A stretch of DNA of 64,000 nt from assembly GCF_024753205.1 (NCBI RefSeq), contig NZ_JANUGZ010000003.1, positions 1 through 64,000 of the forward strand, written 5' to 3'. The translations under genes and the position numbers were made by a program. Source of the stretch: Massilia aurea. GTDB taxonomy: Bacteria; Pseudomonadota; Gammaproteobacteria; Burkholderiales; Burkholderiaceae_D. Under the pieces are notes generated by a model. The model was not told the DNA's origin. It was given only the letters and a program-made list of their open reading frames with translations, and did no database searches. Below are positions 56,365 to 64,000 of the stretch, in pieces; position 1 is the first letter of the stretch; each line of letters starts with the position of its first letter.

Positions 56365-57765
56365 ATGACACTTCCCGTCCTGCTCAACCTGGCCATTGCC
56401 CTGGCCGTCTGCGTCTTCCTGTACCGGTTGCAGGCCAACCATGTTTCATTCACCAAGCGCGTGTTCGCCGGCCTTGGCCTTGGCGTCGTGCTCGGCGCCG
56501 CGCTGCAGGTGATGTATGACGTGGCGGGGCCGGAAATCAAGGCCACCAACGAATGGCTGAACGTGATCGGCAGCGGCTATGTCCAGCTGCTGCAGATGAT
56601 CATCATTCCATTGATCATGGTCTCGATCATCCAGGCGATCCTGAAGCTGCGCGATGCCTCGTCGCTCGGCAAGATCAGCACGCTCACGATCGGCATCCTG
56701 CTCATCACGACCATCGTCGCGGCCTCGATCGGCATCCTGATGGCCAAGCTGTTCGGCCTGACGGCGGTCGGCCTGACCTCCACCGCTGCCGAAGTCGCGC
56801 GCGGCGAGTACATGCAGGGCAACCTGGCCGCTGCCAAGGAACTGTCGCTGCCGTCACTGCTGCTGTCCTTCATCCCGGCCAACCCGTTCCTCGACATGAC
56901 GGGCGCGCGCAAGACCTCGACCATCGCGGTGGTGGTGTTCTCGATCTTCATCGGCGTTTCGGCCACCGGCATCGCCGGCAAGAAGCCGGAAGTCTTCACG
57001 TCGTTCAGCAGCTTCGTGCACGTGGCGCACGTGATCGTGATGCGCATGGTCACGCTGGTGCTGCGCCTGACCCCGTACGGCGTGTTCGCACTGATGGCCA
57101 AAGTGGTCTCGAGCTCGAGCTGGCAAGACATTCTGGGCCTGCTCAACTTCGTGGTCGCGTCGTATGCTGCGCTGGCGCTGATGTTCTGCGTTCACCTGGC
57201 GATGGTCGCAGCCAGCGGCCTGAAGCCATGGCGCTACGTGAAGAAGATCTTCCCGGTGCTGGTGTTCGCGTTCACGTCGCGCACCAGCGCCGGCTCGATC
57301 CCGATGAGCGTGGCCACGCAGACCGCGCGCCTGGGCACGCCGGAAGGCACGGCCAATTTCGCCGCCTCGTTCGGCGCCACGATCGGCCAGAACGGCTGCG
57401 CCGGCATCTATCCGGCCATGCTGGCGGTGATGATTGCGCCGACGGTCGGCGTCGATCCGTTCACGGCCGCGTTCCTGCTGCCGCTGCTGGCGATCATCGC
57501 GTTCGGCTCGATCGGCGTGGCCGGGGTCGGTGGCGGCGCCACCTTCGCCGCGCTGATCGTGCTGTCGGCGATGGATTTGCCGGTGGCGCTCGCGGGCCTC
57601 TTGATCTCGGTCGAACCGCTGATCGACATGGGCCGCACGGCGCTGAATGTCAGCGGTTCCATCGCCGCCGGCACCGTCACCAGCAGGGTCATGGGGCAGA
57701 CCGATATGCGCGTGTTCAACGACGACGCCGACATCAACCTGGACAGCGAGGCGCAGGCCGTCTGA
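56365..57765 (+). CDS. tcyP: L-cystine/dicarboxylate:cation symporter, TcyP-like
   Basis: 466 aa DAACS family (SLC1-like) transporter. The C-terminal transport core is recognisable: TSRTSAGSIPMSVATQ at the HP1 serine-rich loop, NFAASFGATIGQNGCAGIYPAM, and the HP2/TM8 region ISVEPLIDMGRTALNVSGS. The overall sequence is closest in my memory to B. subtilis TcyP, so cystine is the likely substrate, though a dicarboxylate cannot be excluded. Eight TM segments expected. It is a single gene, divergent from the chemoreceptor. Confidence 0.87.
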   Translation: MTLPVLLNLAIALAVCVFLYRLQANHVSFTKRVFAGLGLGVVLGAALQVMYDVAGPEIKATNEWLNVIGSGYVQLLQMIIIPLIMVSIIQAILKLRDASSLGKISTLTIGILLITTIVAASIGILMAKLFGLTAVGLTSTAAEVARGEYMQGNLAAAKELSLPSLLLSFIPANPFLDMTGARKTSTIAVVVFSIFIGVSATGIAGKKPEVFTSFSSFVHVAHVIVMRMVTLVLRLTPYGVFALMAKVVSSSSWQDILGLLNFVVASYAALALMFCVHLAMVAASGLKPWRYVKKIFPVLVFAFTSRTSAGSIPMSVATQTARLGTPEGTANFAASFGATIGQNGCAGIYPAMLAVMIAPTVGVDPFTAAFLLPLLAIIAFGSIGVAGVGGGATFAALIVLSAMDLPVALAGLLISVEPLIDMGRTALNVSGSIAAGTVTSRVMGQTDMRVFNDDADINLDSEAQAV

Positions 57766-57860
57766 TGCCGCCCGATGGTTTCCGTGCACGGAACAATCGT
57801 GCGCTGAAGCCGTCATGAAACCTTCTATGATGACGCCAAGATAACTTTTTGGCGGACTTC

Positions 57861-58622
57861 ATGGAACAAAAATGGCCACAGGAAATTTGGGTCGTGCGGC
57901 ACGGACAAAGCGCCGGCAACGTCGCCCGCGACCTGGCTGAAGCAGCAGCAGGACACCGCATCGACATCGCCGAGCGCGACGTCGACGTGCCATTGTCCGA
58001 CCTTGGCGAGCGCCAGTCCGACGCCCTCGGCGCCTGGTTCGCGTCGCTCCCCGCAGCGCAGCGCCCGACCGTCGTGCTGCATTCGCCGTACGTGCGCGCG
58101 GCCGAAACGGCCAACCTCGTGATGCGCCACCTCGAACGCGACGACCTGTGCGTGCGCGAGGACGAGCGCCTGCGCGAAAAGGAATTCGGCGTGCTCGACC
58201 GCCTGACGACGCACGGCATCGCGCACGACTTCCCCGACCTGTACGAGCAGCGCCATCACGTCGGCAAGTTCTATTTCCGCCCGCCCGGCGGCGAAAGCTG
58301 GTGCGACGTCATCCTGCGCCTGCGCAGTGTCATGGATACGATCGAACGGGAATTTGCCGGCGAGCGTGTGCTGATCGTCGCGCACCAGGTTACGGTCAAT
58401 TGCTTCCGTTACCTGTTCGAGCACCTCACCGAAGCGCAGATCCTCGAATTCGACCGCAACGGCGATGTCCCGAACTGCTCCGTCACATCCTACGAATTCG
58501 ATCCCGAGGCCGGCAAGCGCGGCGATCTGGCGCTGCGCCTGGTCAATTTCGTCGCGCCGCTGGAAGAGACCGGTACACCGGTCACGGCGGCCAAGGACGT
58601 CGCATCGGCCCCCAACGCATAA
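57861..58622 (+). CDS. Histidine phosphatase family protein
   Basis: 253 aa of the phosphoglycerate-mutase-like branch. The catalytic RHG motif is in WVVRHGQSAGN (phospho-His), with SPYVRAAETA and the second His in VLIVAHQVTVN. It resembles CobC/GpmB-type phosphatases, but the substrate cannot be deduced. The ATG at 57861 is chosen over an in-frame TTG at 57849. The following NAD(P)H-hydrate dehydratase gene begins 11 nt after the stop, so the two are probably co-transcribed. Confidence 0.9.
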   Translation: MEQKWPQEIWVVRHGQSAGNVARDLAEAAAGHRIDIAERDVDVPLSDLGERQSDALGAWFASLPAAQRPTVVLHSPYVRAAETANLVMRHLERDDLCVREDERLREKEFGVLDRLTTHGIAHDFPDLYEQRHHVGKFYFRPPGGESWCDVILRLRSVMDTIEREFAGERVLIVAHQVTVNCFRYLFEHLTEAQILEFDRNGDVPNCSVTSYEFDPEAGKRGDLALRLVNFVAPLEETGTPVTAAKDVASAPNA

Positions 58623-58633
58623 GGGCACCCAGC

Positions 58634-59611
58634 ATGGACAAGAACCAGGTACACGATGTCGACGCCGCCATGCTGGCCGCCTGGCCGCTGCCGCAGCCGG
58701 GCACCGGGGGCGACAAGGAAATGCGCGGCCACATCCTGATCATCGGCGGCTCGCGCGAAATGCCGGGCGCCATTATCCTGGCGGCCACGGCCGCGCTGCG
58801 CGCCGGAGCCGGCAAGCTGACGATCGCGACCGGGGCCAGTGTCGCCCAGCTGGTCGCACTGGCGATGCCCGAGGCGCGCGTGATCGGCCTGACCGAGCAC
58901 GATACCGATGGCTTCAGCCTCGACGCGGTGGCGAGCCTCGATCCGCTGGCCGATCGCGTGGATGCGGTGCTGGTGGGTCCCGGCATGCGCGACGAAGCCA
59001 GCACGGCGCGCCTGGTGCATGCACTGCTGCCGCGCCTGGTCGAAGCGGACGTGGGCCTGGTGCTCGACGCCTGCGCGATGGACGTCCTGCTCTATCCGCC
59101 AGAGCACTGGCCCGAAGGCAAGCCGATGCGCTTCGAGCGTCCTGTGATCATGACGCCCCACTGCGGCGAAATGGCGCACCTGACGGGCATCGACAAGGAT
59201 TGCATCGTGGGCCTGCCCGATGCGCCGGCCCTGGCCGCGGCGCGCGACTGGAACGCCGTCATCGCGCTGAAAGGCGCACGCACCGTGATCGCCGCGCCGG
59301 ACGGCTCGCTGTGGCAGCACGAAGGTGCCGGCAATATCGGGCTGGCCAGTTCCGGCTCGGGCGACGTCCTGGCAGGCATCATCGGCGGCCTGCTGGCGCG
59401 CGGTGCGACCGAAGCGCAGGCAGCCTGCTGGGGCGTGGCGCTGCATGCACGCGCCGGCGACCGGCTCGCCGAGCGCCTGGGGACGCTCGGCTATCTGGCG
59501 CGTGAACTTGCCGCCGAGGTACCGGTGCTACTGGAGCAGCTTGGCCGGCAGGACAAGCATGCGGCAGAGGGTGTGGCGACTGTCTCGGGCGATGTGCACC
59601 TGGGAACCTAG
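58634..59611 (+). CDS. nnrD: ADP/ATP-dependent NAD(P)H-hydrate dehydratase
   Basis: 325 aa YjeF C-terminal-type kinase-fold protein that repairs hydrated NAD(P)H. Features are GHILIIGGSREMPGAIILAATAALRAGAGK, DAVLVGPGM, the PVIMTPHCGEMAHLTG block and GNIGLASSGSGDVLAGIIGGLLA with the catalytic Asp. The epimerase (NnrE) domain, often fused in bacteria, is absent, so it must be encoded elsewhere. It follows the histidine phosphatase gene. Confidence 0.92.
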   Translation: MDKNQVHDVDAAMLAAWPLPQPGTGGDKEMRGHILIIGGSREMPGAIILAATAALRAGAGKLTIATGASVAQLVALAMPEARVIGLTEHDTDGFSLDAVASLDPLADRVDAVLVGPGMRDEASTARLVHALLPRLVEADVGLVLDACAMDVLLYPPEHWPEGKPMRFERPVIMTPHCGEMAHLTGIDKDCIVGLPDAPALAAARDWNAVIALKGARTVIAAPDGSLWQHEGAGNIGLASSGSGDVLAGIIGGLLARGATEAQAACWGVALHARAGDRLAERLGTLGYLARELAAEVPVLLEQLGRQDKHAAEGVATVSGDVHLGT

Positions 59612-59902
59612 AACACTGGCGGTCACACGATGTGTGTAAAAAATGTTACCGATTTCCGTAAGTGTGCGGTATCTAACGAACCAGCTGTCGGGCTTGCGGT
59701 CTAATTGACACAGATGCATTGAAACACATTGAAGTCGAAACAGATTCACAGATGTACGCACTGGGGCCGCGTATTGCGTCGGTACCCTCAACGTTTCGCC
59801 AGTGGCCATCGGGTCGCAGTGGAACTGATCTGGCGCCGCAATGTCCCAACAAGCAGTCCGGGATCTGCGGCACACAAATAGACTCAATCGAGGAGTGAAA
59901 AA

Positions 59903-60304
59903 ATGAATGCAATGACCAAGGCACCAAAAATCCTGCTGACCGCCGCTGTGCTGGCAACCCTGCTGGGCGCATGCAAGAAAGACGAAGCAGCGACCACCAC
60001 GACCGTTCCAGCCGACACCTCGGCAACCATGCCAAGCAGCACCTCGGGCGCCACCGGCACCATGGGTGACACCGGCACTGGCGCAACGGGCACCGGCACC
60101 ACCGGTACGGGCGACATGGGCACCGGCGCTGCTGCTGGCACCACCGGCACCACGACCGACACGTCGGGCGCAGCTGGCACCACCGGCACGACTGGCGCCA
60201 CCGGCACCACGGGCATGAACGGCACCGTAGAAGGCGCCACCAGCCCACAGACCACCGACCCACAAAGCACCACCACGCCAGCAACTGGCACGACCGGCAA
60301 GTAA
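59903..60304 (+). CDS. Low-complexity Gly/Thr-rich lipoprotein
   Basis: 133 aa. Lipobox TLLGAC with Cys 24 predicts lipidation. The mature part is almost entirely Thr, Gly, Ala, Ser and Asp in TGTTGT-like repeats with two Met-containing breaks, so it is likely disordered. No family is recognised. GAGGAG precedes the start, and a strong terminator follows. The 291 bp before it contain a TTGACA hexamer near 59713 without a good -10. Confidence 0.75.
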   Translation: MNAMTKAPKILLTAAVLATLLGACKKDEAATTTTVPADTSATMPSSTSGATGTMGDTGTGATGTGTTGTGDMGTGAAAGTTGTTTDTSGAAGTTGTTGATGTTGMNGTVEGATSPQTTDPQSTTTPATGTTGK

Positions 60305-60361
60305 TCGCGGTCAACCAGCCGAACAGCGCCCTGCAGGTTGGGGCGGGTTCGGCGCACCATC

Positions 60362-60394
60362 GCAGCCCGGCTTTTTAGCCGGGCTGTTTGTTTT
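60362..60394. terminator. Bidirectional terminator between lipoprotein and hybrid kinase genes
   Basis: CAGCCCGGCT (60363-60372) pairs with AGCCGGGCTG (60377-60386), TTTT loop, then TTTGTTTT. It ends the lipoprotein transcript. The kinase stop codon (TAA at 60377-60375) lies within the loop and arm, so the hairpin also forms part of that gene's end. Confidence 0.88.
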
Positions 60395-63300
60395 GTGATG
60401 GCGTCAGCGCAGATCCCGGCGTGCGCTCGGACACGTCGCGGATCAATTGCTCCACGATCAGGAAATCAGCTGGCTTGGTCAGATGATGATCGAACCCTGC
60501 CTGGCTCGAGCGCTTGCGGTCCTGCTCCGCGCCCCACCCCGTCAGCGCGATCAGCGTCGATGTTTCCATGCCGGTGATGCGCCGCATCGCCTCGGCCGCA
60601 TCGTACCCGGTCATGTCCGGCAACCCGATATCGAGAAACACGACTTGCGGCAACAGCGCCGCTGCCTGCAGCAACGCCGAAGCGCCGTCGTGCACGGCCG
60701 TCACCGTGTGCCCGTTCATCTCCAGCAAGGCCTGCAGCGTCTCGGCCGCATCTACATTGTCGTCCACCACCAGGATACGCAGCACGCCTGGGTCGGTCTG
60801 CGCTGCCTGCAGCGCCGCGTCGGCCACGACTGGCGGCGGCGCGGCGCTGTCGGCCGGCAGCGGCAGCCAGACCGTGAACTGGCTGCCCTGCCCGGCCCCG
60901 GCGCTGGTAGCGGCCACCCGGCCGCCATGCAGCTTCACCAGGCGCTGCACGAGGTTCAGGCCCACACCCAGACCGCCCTGCGCCATCTCGGCGCCCGCAT
61001 GGGCCTGTGCATACATGTCGAACACCCCCTCGAGCGCATCGGCGGCGATGCCGATGCCGTTGTCCAGCACCGAGATCGCGACTTCATCGCCCTCGATCTG
61101 CGCCCGGATTTCCAGCGCGCCACCGGGCGGCGTGTACTTGGCCGCGTTGTTGAGAAGGTTGCTCAGGATCTGGGCCACGCGGTGGCGGTCGGCGTGCAGG
61201 CCGACATAACCATCCGGCAGGTGCACGGCCAGTGTGTGGCGGCCACGTTCGACCAGCGGCATGCTCATGTCGACGGCTTCGCGCACCGCGTCGGCCAGCA
61301 GCACACGTTCGCAGCGCAGCGTGACCTTGCCTTCTGCCAGACGCGCCATGTCGAGCAGGTCGTCCACCAGGTGCACCATGTGATCGACCTGGCGCCGCAT
61401 GATGGCCTGCACGTCGCCGCTGGCCGCGCCGATGCGCATCAGCTCCAGCCCCGAGCGGATCGGCGCCAGCGGATTGCGCAGTTCGTGCGCAAGCGTAAAC
61501 AGGAAGTCGCTTTGCGCGCGATTCTTCGCGCCCAGTTCGCGCGCCAGGCGATGCAGTTCCTGCTCGGCGTGTTTCTGGCTGTCGATGTCGAGCGTGACGC
61601 CGTCGAAGCGCTCGGGCTGGCCATTCTTGTCCAGGCCACACCAGCCGATGGCGCGCAACCAGCGCGGCGCGCCGTCGCCACCGTCCGCTGCGGCAACACG
61701 GGTACGGAATTCGAGGTCCAGCGGCGCGCCGGCGCGCACCGCGTATTCGACGCTCTCGGCCAGCCGTTCGCGGTCTTCCGGCTCCACCGCCGCCAGCAGT
61801 TCGCTCACCGAAGCGGCGCGCCCCATGTCGACGCCGAAGTGCAGCGCCATCTCGGCATTGATCTGGAAATGCGTGAACGGCACGTCGGCGTACCAGACGC
61901 CGATATCGCCCGCCTCGGACACGCGCTCGAAGCGCTCCTGCAACAGCTTGCGCGCATGGACGTCGATCACGGTGCCGACATAGCCGTCCGGCTCCCCGGC
62001 GGCGTTCACGCGCGGCAGGCCGGCATCGATGAACCAGCGGTAGCTGCCGTCACTGCCGCGCAGGCGGTAGTCGAACGAGAACGGCTGGCGCGCCGCACTG
62101 GCGGCCAGGAAGATCTCGCCCGAGCGCGCGGCGTCGTCGGGGTGCACGTTCTCGAGCCAGCCCATGCCCAGGTCCTGCTCCGGCGCGCGGCCCGTGTAGT
62201 CGTACCAGCGCTGGCTCAGATAGGTGCACAGGCTGTCGTTGTCGGTGGTCCAGAGCATCGCGGGCGAGGCATCGATCAGCGCCCGCACATGCGCTTCACG
62301 CGCCTGCGCATCGCGTGCGTTCTGGCGCCGCTCGCGTCCCAGCGCCACCTGGGTGCCGATGCGCGCCAGCAGTTCGTTGGCCGAAAACGGTTTGACCAGG
62401 TAGTCGTCGGCGCCGGCCTGCAGGCCCTCGACCTTGGCTTCTTCGCCGGCGCGCGCCGACAGCAGCATCACCGGCAGATGGCGCAGCACTTCGCTGGCGC
62501 GCACCTTGGCGATCAGGCCGAAGCCGTCCAGGCGCGGCATCATCACGTCCGACAGCAGCAGGTCGGGCGGATCCAGCAGCGCCATTTCGTAAGCCGCCTG
62601 GCCATCGGCCACCACGCGCACGTCGGCATGCGGTTCAAGCAGCGATTTCAGATAGGCACGCATGTCGTTGTTGTCGTCGGCGACCAGGATGCGCGGTCGC
62701 GCTTCAGGCTGCACCTCAGACTGCGCGGGCGCGATCGTGCCCAGGTCAGAATCCGGCGCCGGCGCAGCGCCTTCCTGCGTGTCGGGCAGCCAGCGTAGTG
62801 CTTCTTCGACGAACGCCGCGCCCATGCGCTGGCGGTCGCCCAGCGCTTCCGGCGCCTGCACGATGCGATCCGCCGGCAGATGGGCGTCGCCAAACGGCAG
62901 GTCGACATCAAAGCGCGTACCTTCGCCAAAGGTGCTCGACACCGCGATCGTCCCGCCATGCAGGCGTACCAGCTCCTGGATCAGCGCCAGGCCGATACCG
63001 GTGCCTTCGTAGGTGCGGCCCGGCGCGCCCTCGATACGGTGGAAGCGCTCGAACATGCGCGGCAGTTCGTGCTCGGGAATCCCGGTGCCGGTGTCCTGCA
63101 CCGACAGGCGCGCCATGCCGGCATGTTCACGCAGCGTCACCGTCACGCCGCCGTGCAGCGTGAACTTGAAGGCGTTCGACAGCAGGTTGAAGACGATCTT
63201 TTCCCACATGTCGCGGTCGACAAAGACCGGCTGGGTCAGCGGCTGCAGATCGACCGTGTACTCCAGCCCCCCCTTGGCCATGGCCGACTCGAACACGCCG

Positions 63301-64000
63301 GCCAGGTCGACCGTCAGGCGCGTGAGATCGACCGGGACGTAGCTGGCCTGCACGCGGCCCGCCTCGATGCGCGAAAAGTCGAGCAGCGAATTGACCAGCT
63401 TGAGCAGGCGCAGCGAGTTGCGGTGCGTGAGCTCGACGCGCTGGCGCTGGACTGCATTCATCGACTCGGGCGCATCGGCCAGTGCATCGTCGAGCGGGCC
63501 GAGAATCAGCGTCAGTGGCGTGCGAAATTCATGCGAGACATTCGAGAAGAACGCCGTCTTGGCGCGGTCGATCTGGGCCAGTTCTTCGGCGCGGCGCTGC
63601 TCCTGCTCGTAGGCGACGACGTTGCCCACCGCAGTGTTGACGGCCGCGCCGAGCAAGGCGTAGAAATTGCGGTACTCGGCGTCGAGCGCGCGGCGCACGC
63701 TGACCCCGGCCACGACAAAGCCGAACAGCTCCTGCTGCCCGGGCAAGGTCAGTGGCAGCACCAGCGCGGAGCGCGGCGCGTCCTCGTACGGTCCGCAGGC
63801 AACACCGCCGAGCCGCGTTGCAACGTCATCGACCTGTTCGACGCTGTGCGACGCGCTGCTGCGGGCAAATGGCCAGATGCTGTCATCGAAGGCGGCTGCC
63901 AGCGGGGCCAGTGGGTTGCCCGCCACCAGGCCAGCGTTGCCACGCAGCGCCAGCATGCCTGTCTCGGCATCGATCTGGTAGAACAACACGAACGGCACGT
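60375..64000 (-). CDS. Large double hybrid histidine kinase, partial at right edge
   Basis: At least 1207 aa; the 5' end is beyond the window. Visible order: GAF-like sensor; HisKA with phospho-His in SNVSHEFRTPLTLI (about residue 156 of the visible part); HATPase (NLLSNAFKF, DTGTGI, GTGIGLAL); receiver (LLSDVMMPRLDG); two PAS domains; a second HisKA (TLAHELRNPLAPI); a second HATPase; and a C-terminal receiver (FLDIGLPDMTG). Two kinase cores in one chain is unusual. The second half closely resembles the 820-aa kinase at 25.8-28.3 kb. No adjacent output gene is visible. Confidence 0.92.
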   Translation of the reverse strand, partial: VPFVLFYQIDAETGMLALRGNAGLVAGNPLAPLAAAFDDSIWPFARSSASHSVEQVDDVATRLGGVACGPYEDAPRSALVLPLTLPGQQELFGFVVAGVSVRRALDAEYRNFYALLGAAVNTAVGNVVAYEQEQRRAEELAQIDRAKTAFFSNVSHEFRTPLTLILGPLDDALADAPESMNAVQRQRVELTHRNSLRLLKLVNSLLDFSRIEAGRVQASYVPVDLTRLTVDLAGVFESAMAKGGLEYTVDLQPLTQPVFVDRDMWEKIVFNLLSNAFKFTLHGGVTVTLREHAGMARLSVQDTGTGIPEHELPRMFERFHRIEGAPGRTYEGTGIGLALIQELVRLHGGTIAVSSTFGEGTRFDVDLPFGDAHLPADRIVQAPEALGDRQRMGAAFVEEALRWLPDTQEGAAPAPDSDLGTIAPAQSEVQPEARPRILVADDNNDMRAYLKSLLEPHADVRVVADGQAAYEMALLDPPDLLLSDVMMPRLDGFGLIAKVRASEVLRHLPVMLLSARAGEEAKVEGLQAGADDYLVKPFSANELLARIGTQVALGRERRQNARDAQAREAHVRALIDASPAMLWTTDNDSLCTYLSQRWYDYTGRAPEQDLGMGWLENVHPDDAARSGEIFLAASAARQPFSFDYRLRGSDGSYRWFIDAGLPRVNAAGEPDGYVGTVIDVHARKLLQERFERVSEAGDIGVWYADVPFTHFQINAEMALHFGVDMGRAASVSELLAAVEPEDRERLAESVEYAVRAGAPLDLEFRTRVAAADGGDGAPRWLRAIGWCGLDKNGQPERFDGVTLDIDSQKHAEQELHRLARELGAKNRAQSDFLFTLAHELRNPLAPIRSGLELMRIGAASGDVQAIMRRQVDHMVHLVDDLLDMARLAEGKVTLRCERVLLADAVREAVDMSMPLVERGRHTLAVHLPDGYVGLHADRHRVAQILSNLLNNAAKYTPPGGALEIRAQIEGDEVAISVLDNGIGIAADALEGVFDMYAQAHAGAEMAQGGLGVGLNLVQRLVKLHGGRVAATSAGAGQGSQFTVWLPLPADSAAPPPVVADAALQAAQTDPGVLRILVVDDNVDAAETLQALLEMNGHTVTAVHDGASALLQAAALLPQVVFLDIGLPDMTGYDAAEAMRRITGMETSTLIALTGWGAEQDRKRSSQAGFDHHLTKPADFLIVEQLIRDVSERTPGSALTPSQNKQPG

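Noticed and set aside
59705..59735. Sigma-70 promoter for the low-complexity lipoprotein
   Set aside because: TTGACA is perfect, but the hexamer at the right spacing (ATTGAA) is a poor -10.

Overview
The window is a GC-rich bacterial chromosome segment that looks betaproteobacterial (Burkholderiales), most likely Oxalobacteraceae of the Massilia/Janthinobacterium kind. The evidence is the housekeeping gene order (ffs-dnaX-ybaB-recR; glyA-nrdR-ribD-ribE-ribBA-ribH-nusB split over nearby blocks; ybgC-tolQRAB-pal-cpoB-tRNA-Lys), the protein sequences, and the many c-di-GMP and histidine-kinase genes. The family-level assignment is inference.

Layout. 1-7.2 kb: a LysR regulator divergent from a nitroreductase, then a BarA-like hybrid kinase followed after 1 nt by a REC-PAS-GGDEF-EAL protein. 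7.2-17.2 kb: a penicillin-acylase-family hydrolase, a polytopic membrane protein, recR, ybaB, dnaX, the 4.5S SRP RNA, ubiD and a membrane-anchored lytic transglycosylase. 17.3-30 kb: nusB, ribH, ribBA (with a degenerate RibA domain), a second GGDEF-EAL protein, an M16 peptidase, a hybrid kinase, ribE and ribD. 30-35.5 kb: a minor-pilin set (fimT/gspH, pilE, pilX, pilW, pilV) without pilY1, nrdR, and glyA behind a ZTP-type riboswitch. 35.6-42.5 kb: an SDR, the full Tol-Pal operon, a tRNA-Lys with a consensus promoter, and a small conserved protein.

42.55-46.48 kb is an AT-rich island with two genes on the minus strand: a DUF4297 (PD-(D/E)xK-type) nuclease and, 3 nt downstream, a HerA-family ATPase. 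This is the composition and order of the known DUF4297-HerA (Her_DUF) anti-phage system. Both flanks are several hundred bases of gene-free AT-rich DNA with palindromic elements, and I see no integrase. The island is the main accessory feature.

46.5-49.7 kb holds a nitrate-type ABC importer operon (nrtA-nrtB-nrtD). It has a canonical sigma-54 promoter, then a leader with two hexaloop hairpins and a Rho-independent terminator, which is the architecture of NasR/NasT (ANTAR) antitermination. 50-64 kb: small membrane proteins, an ABC exporter with two DUF3526 permeases, a chemoreceptor with a CheR/CheB tether, a TcyP-like symporter, a histidine phosphatase, an NAD(P)H-hydrate dehydratase, a low-complexity lipoprotein, and a large double hybrid kinase that runs off the right edge.

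All calls come from reading the sequence and remembered family knowledge; no database search was run.
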